From: Narthecium ossifragum | Taxonomy: Eukaryota; Streptophyta; Magnoliopsida; Dioscoreales; Nartheciaceae | Reading direction: 5' to 3' | NCBI GenBank assembly: GCA_963920575.1 | Contig: OY986965.1 | Span: forward strand, 31,490,007-31,554,006 | Length of the DNA stretch: 64,000 bases | Part shown: piece by piece, positions 49,103 through 61,463 of the stretch | Layout: every line of letters starts with the position of its first letter | Position numbering within the stretch: position 1 is the stretch's first letter | The notes under the pieces: generated by a model | What the model was told of the DNA's origin: nothing | Seen by the model: only the letters and a program-made list of their open reading frames with translations | Databases searched by the model: none | Made by a program: the position numbers and the translations under genes

Positions 49103-52100
49103 CTAGTCCCTGTTCTCTTCCATGATTTTTTGAAGCTCCTTCTGACTGGCAGAAATTAGACGTTTAACGCTGTCGAAGGTGGTCAACCTAATACTGCACA
49201 AGATATTTCTCGCCAAATGAATGTCTAACGATCCATAAGATTTAAACAAAGGGCAAAGAAAACGCTCGCTGAAGCCTCTCAAAATCAGGATCTGCCGTCG
49301 GCAGCAGCAAAATAAATATGAGACTCTGCTCCAAACCATAATAGCTCCAAACACTCACAACACTGTAGAATTGCAAGACAAAATGGAATTTTACCTGCTG
49401 TTTGGCAAATTTTTCAATGCATTTGGCACAAACCCCCTATAGAGTCCAATTAAACCATCACGTTTCACAATACCTGCATTTATACGAAACACAAGGTCAG
49501 GTGACTAGGACAAATGTTCTCGATGTTCAGGTGTCCTTGGGCAGAGAAATAATATCTTAAAACTGGACTGTGTACACTTATTCTCAAGCATGCAGGTGCA
49601 TACTGGCACACCATTGTGCATGCATTTCCCATAAATTGTGATGGACGTCGAAATTGGGATGAAAAATGAAATTTTATCATGAATTATATCATGTTCAATG
49701 CCTGAGATAGCAAAGAGAGAAAACTTATGGTTCTTGTTGCAATCAACTTTTCCTTCGAAATAGCATCCAGCATCTCTAGCTAGGAAATGGATTGAAAGGC
49801 ACAAGAGCATAAACCATGGGCTTTGTCATTTGCACTATTGAAGCTGGACTATTTACACTTATTCTCAAGCATGCAGGCACATAAAGCATGATGTTGAACA
49901 TGCACTTCCACGAATTGTAAAGGACGTCTAAATTGGGATGAAAAATGAAACTTCTCATGAATCATGTCATGTTCTATGCATGAGATAGCAAAAAGAGAAA
50001 ACTTCATGGTTCTCGTTGCAATTAACTTTTCCTTCGAAATAATATCCCGCATCTCTAGCTAGGAAATGGGTTCAAAAGCACCAAAGCATAAACCATGGGC
50101 ATTGTCATTTGCAGAAGCAGTGTTCCAACAATATAAGCTGCACTGCCTATTTGATAGTTCAATATATGCTGCTGGCAAGTGATCAACAAGCAGAACAACC
50201 TTTTCTTTCATCCTTGGTAGACTAGTAAATTTTCCATAAAGTAGTATTCATTTACTATTTAATAGCTAGTACTTCTGTCAGCAGATAGGTCACCAGCATA
50301 CGGTTAGGACTATGCTTTAACTTGAACTAGACAAGTCTGCAGTATGTCTGCCAAGTCAAGCCATATGCTCAGAAGAGTTGAAGAAATTGATACCACATAT
50401 AGAGGCCTGCTTAAGCAAGCAGATAGCTACCTAGAACACACACATTGAGAATAACTTATGTGGTGATGAATGCTAGTCTTATTCTAATTTCGAGGTACCC
50501 AACCTGGTTCCTCAAATGATAATAATCCAATATCACATATTAGTGGATTGAGGATCTAGTGCTCTTGTACATAACAAAGCATATCATTCTTGTTGCTTAT
50601 CAGTTGTAATAAGAGTATGTTGGTGCACACTTTATGGTATTGGCTTGAAAAGTATTCTGCACCAGGAGTTCTGCAATGTAATTACTTCACATGTAATATA
50701 ATTCTTTACATCCAATAAAAGTTTACCAATAACAGCATATCATGCTGCTAGAAGTCAATTCATGTTGCGATATATCATAGATATTTGAAGCACAAATTCA
50801 TGTTTGTTATGTTTGCTCTAGGCAATGGAATAGAACTACATGTTTCTGAAATCATAGATATCTTTCTTCTTGCAAGTTCCGCCTTTTGTTTCACATAAAG
50901 TAAACTATTTTTTTTTTCTTAAGTACGACCTAGTACCTTAGTTTTTGTTTTCCACCTTTAAGTAAAAGGCCAAAACATGATCCTATGCAAATTCAGAACC
51001 TGCTTGATAGCTCATTTTTGTGTCACATTGAAACTATTTACTTCCCACATGACTCGATGGCATACTACTCACTGCATGTGTATGAATTGTGTGAGCTTCA
51101 AGTCCTGTAATTTCTATAAAGGCCCTTAGGGTAGCATAACAGGCATCTGCTTGTGCATAAACGAAAGATCATTACCTTTGGCCAAGAAGCAATTTTAGTG
51201 CATAGAAGTAGAACAAAGGAAGGAATTTACATTCTACAGTAAATTTACTCTATGACTTAGCAGTGTGAAAGGAAACGTGACATCAATTGCAAGTTTCCAT
51301 GTCTTGGGTTCGATTCCCTTTGGGGACTTTATGGGTATATAAGGGCATTTACCCAACCTAAGCCAAGATTAAAGGCTCCATTAACTAAATGAAAAGGATT
51401 GCAAGTTTTCATGTCCAAGGAAGCAAGCGCCAAGTTTTGCAGTATACATCCATGAGATCAGCTATCATAGTCCACTCTAGAGCAGCTCCAATTGTTTACC
51501 TGGAAATGCATCAAAAACCGTGTTATAAGGCGAGCCTCTCATTTGCATTTGTCTCCTCACTGTGTCCAGAGGATAACACATAATGGTAGCAAGTGTTGCT
51601 GACACAAGAGCAGTTACAAACGATGTCTCTGTTCGCTTTTGATACTTCTCCGGCAGAGCTTTCTTCACCCTGTCATTCATACATCAAAAATTTCCATGTA
51701 ACATTAACTGGATTACCTCTCCTTTCACTGATGAAATCTAAAGGATTTGAAGTGGCCTTACAAGTCAAAAATGCAGAAGTTTACTGCAATATAAGGTGCT
51801 ATTCCGATAAGAGAAGGACCAAGACCACCATAGAAAGAAGCTACTCCTTCTTCTCTTAGCATGCTAAGGGCAACCTGGTAAAACCAACATATGTGATTCT
51901 AAGCCAAAAGAAAAGAACTACTAGAAGTGATAATCGTTACCTGTGACATGTTTGTACAACCAGGTTCGACTGCTAGTCGCAACCTCAGGACATCTAGAGG
52001 ATATGTGACCTTCGAGAGCATAAAAGTGAAACTTCAAGAAAGATGCACATATTCTAAAGGTCAACTGCCAATACGTAAATGGGAAAGCAATCCAATCTCA

Positions 52101-53928
52101 TCCTGAAAATGCAGATAGAGGAAGAATGATTTTCAGATGTTAGAAGACTTACAAGGGTGGATGTCATCCCAGCACAAGCACCTGCAGCAAGCCTCCCAAC
52201 AACAGAAAGATCACCATCCTTTCTCTCAAAAAGTTTCTAAACCAACAAGACCAAAAAAGTGCACGTATCAGAGGTCATGAACAAGGGAAAAGAACTTGAA
52301 AAATCAAACACAATCAGGCAGTAGCATTAGAGAAAATAGGCAAGAGCCTGGATCTCTTCAATACCTTGTAAACTTCGTAAGCAAAAAGTTGGACAGCACT
52401 ATAGGGAATTACGCGTATCACCTGAAATGCTGACATTCTCAGAATTTGCAGAACTTATTCAGAGAGTTGTTTATGCAACCTAAAAGTAGAAGACATGAGA
52501 TACCTGAGGAAGGTTGCCTTTCCAGTAACCTTTGACACCCTCCTCCTTTGCAATCAATGCGACAGCCTGGTACCAAGATATAATGACTTATAATAGAGCT
52601 GCTTCAAGCACACAGGGCTAAGGAATTAGGAATGTCGTAAATTCTTTCAGATGCGTGAAGATCACTCTGGAAGAATGTATGTATATATGCATTTAAAGAT
52701 TATCATATTCGATACAGCTTGTTCTTATATAAGGAACAAACAGAGAAGTTTTCACAATTCATGACTATGAATTGTACATATGGCTTGTTGTTATATAAAG
52801 ATCAAAATGAGAAACCAGATGAAATCCCATAAGGAAACTAGCAGCATTTGGCTATGTTTCTATACAGTGTTAGGCCACCATATATTGGATTGGATCAAGA
52901 CTGAGAAATTAGAACAGTGAGAATAAGTTAAACCTAAGTTTCTCCAAAATCTGTCTGTAAATGTAATGGATCAGACACTTTGGACCAGATTAATCCTGGT
53001 TTCATTCCCGCGATTATGTCCCTCCCATTCTTTCAGAATTGCAGCTTGTCAGTTAACTTCTCAGTAAAGATCAGACAATGCGGCCTAGATCAGTGGGGAT
53101 AACTTCTCAGTTTAGATTGATTCTTTTTCTGCCCTGACAACTATATTTTGGAAACAGGAAATGCAAAAAAAAAGCCATCTCACCGATTCTTCACCAAACA
53201 AAATTAAGATAGAAACGTTGTTCAAGAACCAAAAATTTAGTACATGTAAGAAAAAGCAGTGGTATCAGGCAGAGGATGCTACATTATTGGACAAGGGGGG
53301 CAGAGATAAAAGAAACAATGTGAGATATACCTCAACAAAGCCGATTCCCGCCTTTCCGCTTTCTTGGACGACCCGAAGCCCATGAGTCTGATACAAGAAA
53401 GAGAAAATTCACAATAGATACAGGATGCCCGGTAAATATTTCTCAAGAATTATACAATAGAACAGATCGACACGCAGTGGCTCGAGATAGATTAAGAATT
53501 TGGAGGCGTACCTGCATAAGGAGCTTGATGCGATCTAGAGGGGCGGTGACGCTTTTGGCAATTGCTCCAGCGACGGCCCCGGCAGTGAAGAGGGCGGCGT
53601 CCTTAGGGACGAAGGCCAGCATCGCGAGGGGATGCTTAAGCAGCTGCTCGGCCGACGGGAGCGCCTTGTTGTCCACGCCGTTATTCCCGTCGGTGGTGGC
53701 ATCTCCGCCAGTGCTGCTCCCTGTAGCCGTAGACATGGAGACAGAGGCGAAGCGGGTGGTCCGCTGAGAGAGTGACATCATCTTGCCGCCCCTAGTCCAG
53801 AAGCAGTCACCGCCGGCGCCACCTGGACGCACAAGAATCCCATCCAAGAGCTCCTCCTCATCGTTCTTCTTCGTCTCGAGGAGGAGTCCAGGAATGGGAC
53901 GCCGAACAAGAACAGCCTCCCTCGCCAT
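49103..53928 (-). CDS. Plastid adenylate/PAPS carrier, TAAC/PAPST type
   Basis: Ten exons on the minus strand: 53512-53928, 53331-53387, 52504-52566, 52365-52421, 52153-52236, 51941-52009, 51762-51874, 51500-51669, 49395-49473, 49103-49193; 399 residues. A mitochondrial-carrier-family protein with three repeats, each with the PxDxx[KR] motif: PLDRIK, PLDVLR and PLDTVR. The first 110 residues form a plastid-targeting-like extension, and MVPKDAALF-type sequence (FVPKDAALFTAGAVAGAIAK) starts the carrier domain. Blocks EEGVKGYWKGNLPQVIRVIP and GLGPSLIGIAPYIAVNFCIF match Arabidopsis TAAC/PAPST1 and PAPST2, which exchange ATP, ADP, PAPS or PAP across plastid membranes. Which of the two it is cannot be decided. 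Intron 8 (about 2 kb) holds a tandem duplication and a SINE-like element. It lies next to CAX, as its relatives do in Arabidopsis. Confidence 0.93.
49563..50124. repeat. 281-bp tandem duplication in TAAC intron 8
   Basis: ctggact...tacacttattctcaagcatgcagg begins at 49563 and again at 49844. Both copies continue through gatgaaaaatgaaa, catctctagctaggaaatgg and gcataaaccatggg. Divergence is moderate with small indels. Confidence 0.85.
51255..51375 (+). mobile_element. SINE-like sequence in TAAC intron 8
   Basis: A strong box B (gggttcgattccc) sits in a repeat-like context with a weak box A about 45 bases upstream. No cloverleaf forms, so it is not a tRNA gene. Confidence 0.35.
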
Positions 53929-55535
53929 CGCCTGCCTGCCTGCCTCGGAGAGGGAATGGCGGTGCGGCGTCAGTCAAGAGCTTGGGAGGAGGAGGAGGAG
54001 GAGACAGCACCACACCAGTCAATCACATATGCAGCAGCATGCGGAGGATAAATCTAGCTCCTAGCTCCTACCTACCAACCCACCGTTGCAGCGCTTATTG
54101 AACTCTCTCGCTCTCTGTCTCAAAGATAACAGTCTGATGCTGATGCTGCTCTAGAAAAGGAGATAAGGCGCACAAAAGTTATTGGATGAAAAGAAATTTA
54201 ACTTTTCCCTTTAAAATATGTCTCAAAAACAACATAATTACTCCTCGATACGTGGACATAGACAAGAGCATATATATATACATTATACATGCCTTCGAAT
54301 CAATAATCAAATACCAATTAATTAATATAGTCATCGATAGAACAATACCGATTGAATAGATCAATCAATTGGTATACACCTATCAATTGAATATATCAAT
54401 GATCAAATCGGTAGTAATATATTGATTGGTTGATATAGTCCATCGGTAGAATAACACTGATGAAATAGATCAATTAATTGATAGATACCTATCGATTAGA
54501 GAATATATACAATACACATATCGCATGACCATGTACACAAATCTTTATTCTTACTCATATCGTTTTGGGGATCCTCGAATTTCATCTGTCAAATTTGTCA
54601 TCACAATTTTGAAGCAGAGAGCGTAATGGGCGCGTATATATATGTTGCATTATATATGTTAATGAGGTTTTTATTTTAATTAGTTAAGCCTTTTATTTTG
54701 GCTCCAACCACTTGAGCTAGCTGTATGTAAGCTAGAATTCTAACTATTTTTCAGAACAAAATACTTCTAATTTAAAATAGCTATCCAAAACAAAGTAAGC
54801 TGGAATTCACATTTCGAGACAAGGTCTTGGTTCAAAGTTAGTAATCTTTAGCAAACGATTACTCGGCCAATGTCTAATCCATCTCTCTCTCACACACATA
54901 TGTTGGAGTTTTGTTTCCGGGCGCACTGGCGCAGATAGGCGTATAGTATATCTGCACAGATGGCAAGCAGTCATTTTTAAAGAAAGCGCGACTTGTGCTC
55001 ATTGGCCATAGATACATTGTGCTCATTGGCCATAGATACATTGTGCTCGAGTACTTCGAGGAGGTAAAGGTCAGGTATTATTAGTATTTTCTTCTTTAAT
55101 AGAGATAATTCAAATCAACTGAGAAGCAACTCGACGAGTACTAATTTACGATGAGAATGATCTGCGCTCGGAAACCAAACTCCTCCTTTATTGCAGATAA
55201 CTTCTACAAACAAGTAAAAAACAGCAAGACAGTAGGCAAAATCAATAAACAATGTAAAGATATTCCATGGCAGCCGACTTCGGAGGATATAATGAAGTGA
55301 TCATTCAGCTCATCTGGGCAGCAATTGTTCCACTTGTCTTGGACTTCAACCGACGAAAACAATCCAAGCCCCCGTGGCAAGAGAACAGAAAGAATTACTT
55401 CTCTTTTGGGCAAGGCCTGGCTGGTAACAGGCAACTTGAAGACGAAAACCTTAAATCAAGCAAGCAACTTCGTTTATAAGAGTAGATAGTCAAGACAGTT
55501 CAACCTCAAAGAATAACAATCTTTGGGAACAATAC
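53929..55535. other. Intergenic region: TAAC promoter and CAX 3' flank
   Basis: Holds the TAAC leader (GAG repeats near 53990), ATCGGTAG element copy D and a 24-bp tandem repeat (gtgctcattggccatagata, twice, 54995-55042). The ORFs near 55200-55480 are not recognisable. Confidence 0.5.
54225..54562. mobile_element. ATCGGTAG-repeat element, copy D
   Basis: The right end, cgcatgaccatgtacacaaa then tctttattcttac, matches copies A and C. Inside are units such as aaatcggtagtaatatattg, ccatcggtag and gatacctatcgatt. More diverged than the other copies; the left boundary is approximate. Confidence 0.55.
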
Positions 55536-58500
55536 TCACTGCATATTGCCTGTGATCTAAGCCTCTATGGCTCCCTTAGATCCTGCTAACATTCCCAATT
55601 GAACCCCATTTGATTGGTCTAGAATTTAATAGGAGGACAGAGAAAAATTCAAGTCAAGAACTGCATAAATCTGGTTCGACTTCGACTAGAAAGTCTATTA
55701 GAGGACAAATACTTACTCAATGGAGTTGGGGAAACAAAGAAGCATGCGCCAATGACAATGTAGCAAAGCAGAAGAACAATTCCCTTCATGTAATGTGAGG
55801 AACCATCCTACAAGGAATTGCCAAAAATTTATAAGCTATAAGGGCTGTGCCTGGCAATGGTATGCGCTGGAAATCTAATGTGGAAAAGCATGGTAAAGCG
55901 GCAATATCGAAAGGTATGTTACTGTTGTACGACGTGGGAAATAAAATTAGAATTAAAGCTGCCCTTATTTAGGCATCATAAGCTGTACCCTAGGCCCTAT
56001 TCAGTAAACAGTATATATCAGCAAATTCACCCATCAAAGTATTACCTGAAGCATGAATGCTGTTACTAGTATTGCAAACACCAAACAACCAGTCTCGAGA
56101 AGTTTGAAATTAAGGTCCATCTGGATACCCATAATCCATGCCACAATTACACATAAAGGAACCTGAAGTATGCCAAACAGATGGTTAGAAAAATATCCTT
56201 TCCTACAAGAACAACCAATATGAAGAGATTCCTAAAGGATGGTTCAAATCGCACCACAAACATGGAGATTTGAGTTGACGAGCCCAAAGAGACACCCAAA
56301 GTGATATCCTAATTCATCATATTACAAAAGGTAAAATTAGTTCTCAATCTACAAAAACATACAGTGGACGCAGACATTAATGGTATTATGAGAACATACC
56401 AGCTTGTTCTTATAAGCAAATATGATCGCACCGGCATGTTCGGCTGCATTTCCAACTATAGGTAACAAGATAATGCTAATGAAGCTCACAGATAAGCCCC
56501 AGGATTCTGATGCATCCTATTTAAGAAAAGCTCAAAGATTAGAGGATGTTTCCAGTTATGAAATTACAGATGTCTTTGCTGTTACTCCTAAAAAGCAATA
56601 ATCAAGGCAGATTCCTCAAATACAAATGCTTAATTAATTAACCAATGAGACTGTGAAGGTGAATCAGCAAATTGTCTCCATGCGGGCAACACTTAAAGTG
56701 GTGCAATAAAAGCCAAGACTTCAGCTAGAACTTGTTGAACATATATATATACCTCAATGGTGCCAACAACATACTCGGATAGGATGGCAATCACGATTGT
56801 CATTCCCGCCAGCCAGACCAATGCACTCGAGAATCCTATTACCGGTTCGTCTTCAGACACTACGTCGTCATTCTCATCATCTTCCTGTGGCGTTTACACC
56901 CAATGAGGGCAGAGATGTTATGATTAGCTCATGGAAGGGTAGAGATATAGTGAATGCCAAATCAGCAAAACTGTGCCACTTTGGTAACTGATCGTGCGCT
57001 GTGCGCATTGTATGCCCATCAAGTCCGTTGATGGTTGCAAGAGTCAGGAAAGTCTGAATGAGAGCATACATGGCGTGAGAGGAGGTGCTGGACTAACCTG
57101 TTGAGATTCGAAGAGCTGGCGATGGGTCTTGAGCTGAAAGAAGAGGTAAGCAACGTAGGCGAGGAGCATGACGACGCTGCAAGCCCTGGACAGCTCCAGG
57201 GTTGGGAAAATCAGAAAGGTCTTCTCCCCGGAGGCCGCAGCATAGCTGAACATGAGAGGGAGCATCAGGCATAGCGCACCGAGCAGCAGTAGCCCCGTGT
57301 TCACGTCCACTTGTTTCTGAGGACAGATGACGAGGAGGAAGAGAGAAAGTGAGGGTAATTAAGAAAGAGACGCAGCGAACCCCTAGAGCAAATCACATGG
57401 TTGGAAGGAAGAGCTCCTGGCCTTACCCGGTCGTAGAGCTGCTCCTTGCGAAGGTTAGCGATGCCGCCGCAGAAGAGGGAGGATCCGAGGACAAGCAAGA
57501 GATTGGAGAGGATGGAGCCCACCAGCGACCACTTTAGCAGCTCGATCTTGGACTGATGCAGCGCGAACAGTGCTATTATCAGCTCCGTCGCGTTCCCGCA
57601 TGTGGCGTTCAGAAGCCCTCCCACTGCACCAACACCACCACAACCACAGCCACTACCGTCAATCAACAAGGCGGTGCGCTTGGTACGCTATGATTCTTTA
57701 CAGTATGTCAAATCATATCACGCGCGCATATATATAGAGAGAGAGAGAACGGGACAAATTACAAAGTGTTGCAGATGCCTACACAAGGAATATAATTACT
57801 TGCTTTATAACCAGAGAACAAGTACGACTTGCAAACTTGTCATAAAAAGTAGAGAATATGAGTCGATGGAAATTAATAGGATGGGTGCAAGATTGCATAC
57901 AGGTTGGGCCAGTATAGAATGCGATCTGCCTGCAGTAATTAAAAAAAAAAAAAGTTAGTAAACTATCAGATGAAGCATTATTGGGGAGGTGTTTGATTGG
58001 TAACAATTCAATGGGATCGTGGATGCATAAATCAGATGGTACATGCATCAAACAGTAGATTCACTTGATTTGAAGCATGGGTCAGGAATACATGTATCCA
58101 TGTCGTTTGGTTTGCCTTTTGGCTCAGCCAATGCACCATGATCATTTGCGTGTGTATATATATATATATATTATTTATATAATATTCATATAATGATGTA
58201 ATAATAAATTTTAATATATATATAGACTATATATTAAATGTTAAATTTAAATGTTCACGTAATGACATAAAAAGCTAGAGAGTGAGAGAGACACACACAC
58301 ACATATATATATATACTAGTACTCACCTGTACCAGGGACACAGTTTTTAGTTATTACTAATATAAACTTTTAACAAACTCCTTGTAATTTGTCTAGTTAG
58401 ACGGCTGTATTGACCCGTAGGTGGTCCAGGGTTCGAAGGTTGGTCGTAGCTTTTTGTTCACTGCCACCATAAAACATAGCTAATAAAATATAAAAATAAC

Positions 58501-60234
58501 ATAATATAATATTAATAGAACTTAGGTTGATTTGAATTAATGCATCTTTATATAAAGCAAACTTAGGGAATATATATAAAAAAACTTAGGGGATATGAAT
58601 TAACGCAGGTTTAACCGTTATTGCTCCTTATAAGGTTGATATATATATGTTTCTTTTTAATATTCATATAATTTTAATGTTCATATAATGATGTAATAAA
58701 ATTAAGCGCACACACATATATATATATATATTAATGTTCACATAACTTTATTGAGTATGTATGTGTCATAATATAATAATTTTATTGAGATTAAAATAAT
58801 ATTTATATAATTTTAATATTCACGTAATTTTATTAAATATATTTTAATATATTCACGAGATATATGAGAGATGCATCGGAGATGGGTGTGAAACAAGGCT
58901 CCGTTGCATCGCTGATGCATGCAACACCAGCTAGCGCGAACCAAACAAGGATCGGTCAATCAGGTTCATTGCGCACGCATCCTGACTCAACCCAACCAAA
59001 CCCTCGTTTGGTACGGGATTAACTTTATTCCGGATTAAGGAATTTTATGTCAGATTTTGGAAATAACTTTATAATAATTACTTGAAATAAGGAAAAAATA
59101 GAGTGAAAAATGAGAATAACTTTATAATGATTATTTAGAATAAGGGAAAGGGTGTTTGGGATTATGGGGTGGAATAAGTAGTGGATTCAAGAATATTTCA
59201 GAAATATTCCCTCCAATTCCTGTATCAAACGGGCTGTTTATAGAAGTTTAGAATGGAACGAAGGCACTGTCCCGGAGGGAGAGCAGGGCCCACAAAAAAA
59301 CATGAGGAGGAGGAGAAACTTACTCGGTTAGGAAGCTCACGCGCTCTGCCAGAGGAGTGAGCCCCAGCAGACTCAGGCCGAACACCCACTCCTGTGTTTA
59401 CAAAATACAAACAACAAGAAACATGAGTAAAAGGAATCACGAATAGAATATTAGACTTTCTTTCTTTCTTTATGTGGAGAAGATCATATGTTTATATTAA
59501 ATGCCCCATCTAATTCCCTAAGACCAAGGGCGGAGCCACCTTAAAGGCTAAGATGGGCTCTAGCCTAATTAAAGTTTTAGTCATTACTAGATATATACCA
59601 AATAATATTTAGGCCCAGCCCAGCTTGAATTAAACCTCAGCCCATGTTAAGTTCAAGCTCAGCCCATAGGAGCCCTATCATATTCAATTAAATGTCTTGA
59701 GTATCACATGTTCTAAAAAAATAGTATTCATTTCTTTTTGGTATACTTTGTAGACCTCCTACATGTATTTGTGTAATTATAGTTATCAAATTAAGTAGAT
59801 AAATTAGTGATTTTTTTTCCCTTAGCTTTAGTAAGTCCAGGGCAGAAAAATTTCCTGCACCGCCCCTTGCCTAAGACGGAACATGTAAAAGAGGCATAGA
59901 GAGATGGAAGGAGGTGGCTCACACGGCCGAAGTGACAATAGTGGGCAGCGACGGCGAGAGGGACAGCGGGGAAGAGCACGAAGAGCTTGGTGCCGAAGAA
60001 GATCTCTTGGAGATTCGCGAGGAGGCTCCTAAGCGGACCGAACCGCACCTTGGATACGAGAGATAAGTCGGACTTCTTCCGGAGAGAGGAAGAGGACATG
60101 TTGTGAGCGGTCCGGCCGTGACCATGCCCGTGGCGCATCTCCTTGCTTAACCCCCCCGCTGCTGCTGCTTTAGGAGGGTTGCCTCCTCCCCCCTCCTCCA
60201 AGCTCTTTCCGGTCTCGCGTGCTATTGCGGCCAT
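55536..60234 (-). CDS. CAX: Vacuolar cation/proton exchanger, CAX1/CAX3 type
   Basis: Eleven exons on the minus strand: 59923-60234, 59324-59391, 57901-57929, 57427-57623, 57098-57316, 56753-56884, 56400-56516, 56255-56308, 56046-56162, 55717-55807, 55536-55549; 449 residues, normal for the family. CAX proteins load Ca2+ (and other metals) into the vacuole in exchange for protons. The two cation-binding repeats are clear: [14 protein letters not shown] (137-150) and [10 protein letters not shown] (337-346). An acidic loop ([14 protein letters not shown]) separates the halves, and the His-rich N terminus may be regulatory ([10 protein letters not shown]). Intron 2 is nearly all transposon. The last exon, only 14 bases (SNMQ-stop), is the least certain: if the last donor is ignored, the frame runs on for about 20 residues. 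Position 137 is Leu where most CAX have Val. Confidence 0.92.
57983..59003. mobile_element. Harbinger-like MITE in CAX intron 2, with nested Helitron
   Basis: Left end ggggaggtgtttgattgg; right end reversed gagggtttggttggg. Internal blocks match the element at 30309-31296: cagtagattcac, ttttggctcagccaatgcac, TA tract, gatgcatgca, gaaccaaaca. Terminal duplications are unclear because the ends have decayed. Confidence 0.6.
58316..58639 (-). mobile_element. Mini-Helitron H2
   Basis: On the minus strand it starts TCAACCTTATAAGGAGCAA after an A, and ends with hairpin CTGTGTC-cct-GGTACAG, then gtgagta and CTAG followed by T. It contains a tRNA-like stretch with box A (tagttagacggc) and box B (gggttcgaagg) on the plus strand, shared with H4. 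Confidence 0.75.
58999..59236. mobile_element. Short MITE in CAX intron 2
   Basis: Left end ccctcgtttggtacggg; right end reversed cagcccgtttgatacagg. The AT-rich interior (ataactttataataatta) has no coding capacity. It touches the element to its left. Confidence 0.6.
59526..59869. mobile_element. Possible TIR element in CAX intron 1
   Basis: aagggcggagccacc on the left and, reversed, gcaaggggcggtgcagg on the right form short imperfect inverted ends around an AT-rich stretch. No target duplication was identified. Confidence 0.35.
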
Positions 60235-60328
60235 TGGTGATGCTTTTCTACACGGATTGATGGATCAACGGAAAGGGGAACGGAAGCAATACCACCAACA
60301 ATAAAAAACACGCGATCCTCGATTGACA

Positions 60329-60331
<3 letters not shown>

Positions 60332-60362
<31 letters not shown>
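60332..60362 (-). repeat. (CT)n microsatellite in the CAX leader or promoter
   Basis: About 30 bases of CT, 100 bp upstream of the CAX start codon; on the transcribed strand it reads as GA. Confidence 0.9.
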
Positions 60363-60365
<3 letters not shown>

Positions 60366-60923
60366 CTCTTCAGTGCACCTTTTTCGCTTGCCTGGACTAA
60401 TCCGTACACCGTAGTAGCACGGTGATAACCCTTACTCCTTTCCTCTCGCCCCCTCGATGGATCAGTATCGGTGGGAGGTGGATGAGGATGACGCCTTCTC
60501 AATAAGTCTATCATATAAAATAGAAATAGAAATACAAAGAGAGATAGAGAAGCGGGAGGATCCTTCGAGGAAGCTTCCTTTGGCAATCCAGTGGCAGTGA
60601 GGTGGCACGTGGTGGTCCCTCGGAAGGCGCAGGCGATTTAACCAACGGATTCATCCACGGATATGGTAGTTTCATAACTCTCAAGACTTCGATAAATCAT
60701 TCATGTCGCACCTCTTCGCTCGTTCACGTTTCCTTTATTAATCCCATTTTCATTCTTCTTCTTCTTCTTCTCTCTCTTCTAGAGATTTCACTGCATCACT
60801 AATAAATTAGTTAGCACCAATACCTTTACCCTGGAAAACAAGCACACATATAGTCCTTCATGATTTGTGATTTTCGACAAATAGGACATCAAAATCCATC
60901 TCTACTTCCATCCATATATATCA

Positions 60924-61311
60924 CTAGGTGGTGGGTCCGTGCCACCTGACACGGCTAATTGCCTACCCCAACTATCTCTATTATAACTTACGCCACATCA
61001 GCCACTATCCTTCTTTTTTTTGTTTATTTAATTATAATTTTGATACCACGTGTATGCCACGTGTATGTCATGTGTGTATAAGTTTATGACTCAGATGATG
61101 AATCATAAAAGTAACTACCCTTGGATCTTATAAGGTAGATAAGTATGTATATTTAAAACTAATCTCCTGGCTTATGATTATAAGGATGTATATTTAAAAC
61201 TAATCTAGAGAAGATGATAAAAATATACAAAGTTAACTTAGGAAAATATACATGTAAATAAACTAATAGGAGGTAAACGGTTGTAACCATTTTTGCTCCT
61301 TATAAGGTTGA
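60924..61311 (-). mobile_element. Mini-Helitron H3
   Basis: On the minus strand it starts TCAACCTTATAAGGAGCAA after A and ends with hairpin CCGTG-tcaggtgg-CACGG, nine bases, then CTAG followed by T. The 5' end equals that of H2 and the 3' hairpin loop nearly equals that of H1. Confidence 0.75.
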
Positions 61312-61463
61312 TACCACTTATGTAGGTTCTTATCTACTGAATTAGTTTTCCGAAAATCAAAATTTATTTTATCCTGACTAATTAGGACAGAAAAGGATCA
61401 TGAGTTCTATACATTAAAAAATATTCCGAGAGATTTTGAAATGCCGACCATCCTTATATCACA

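Noticed and set aside
51290..51320. tRNA gene suggested by box B GGTTCGATTCC
   Set aside because: No acceptor stem or box A at proper spacing; it fits a SINE remnant.
55204..55479. ORFs of 70-76 codons after CAX
   Set aside because: No homology seen and no clear splice context; they could be chance frames in the 3' flank.
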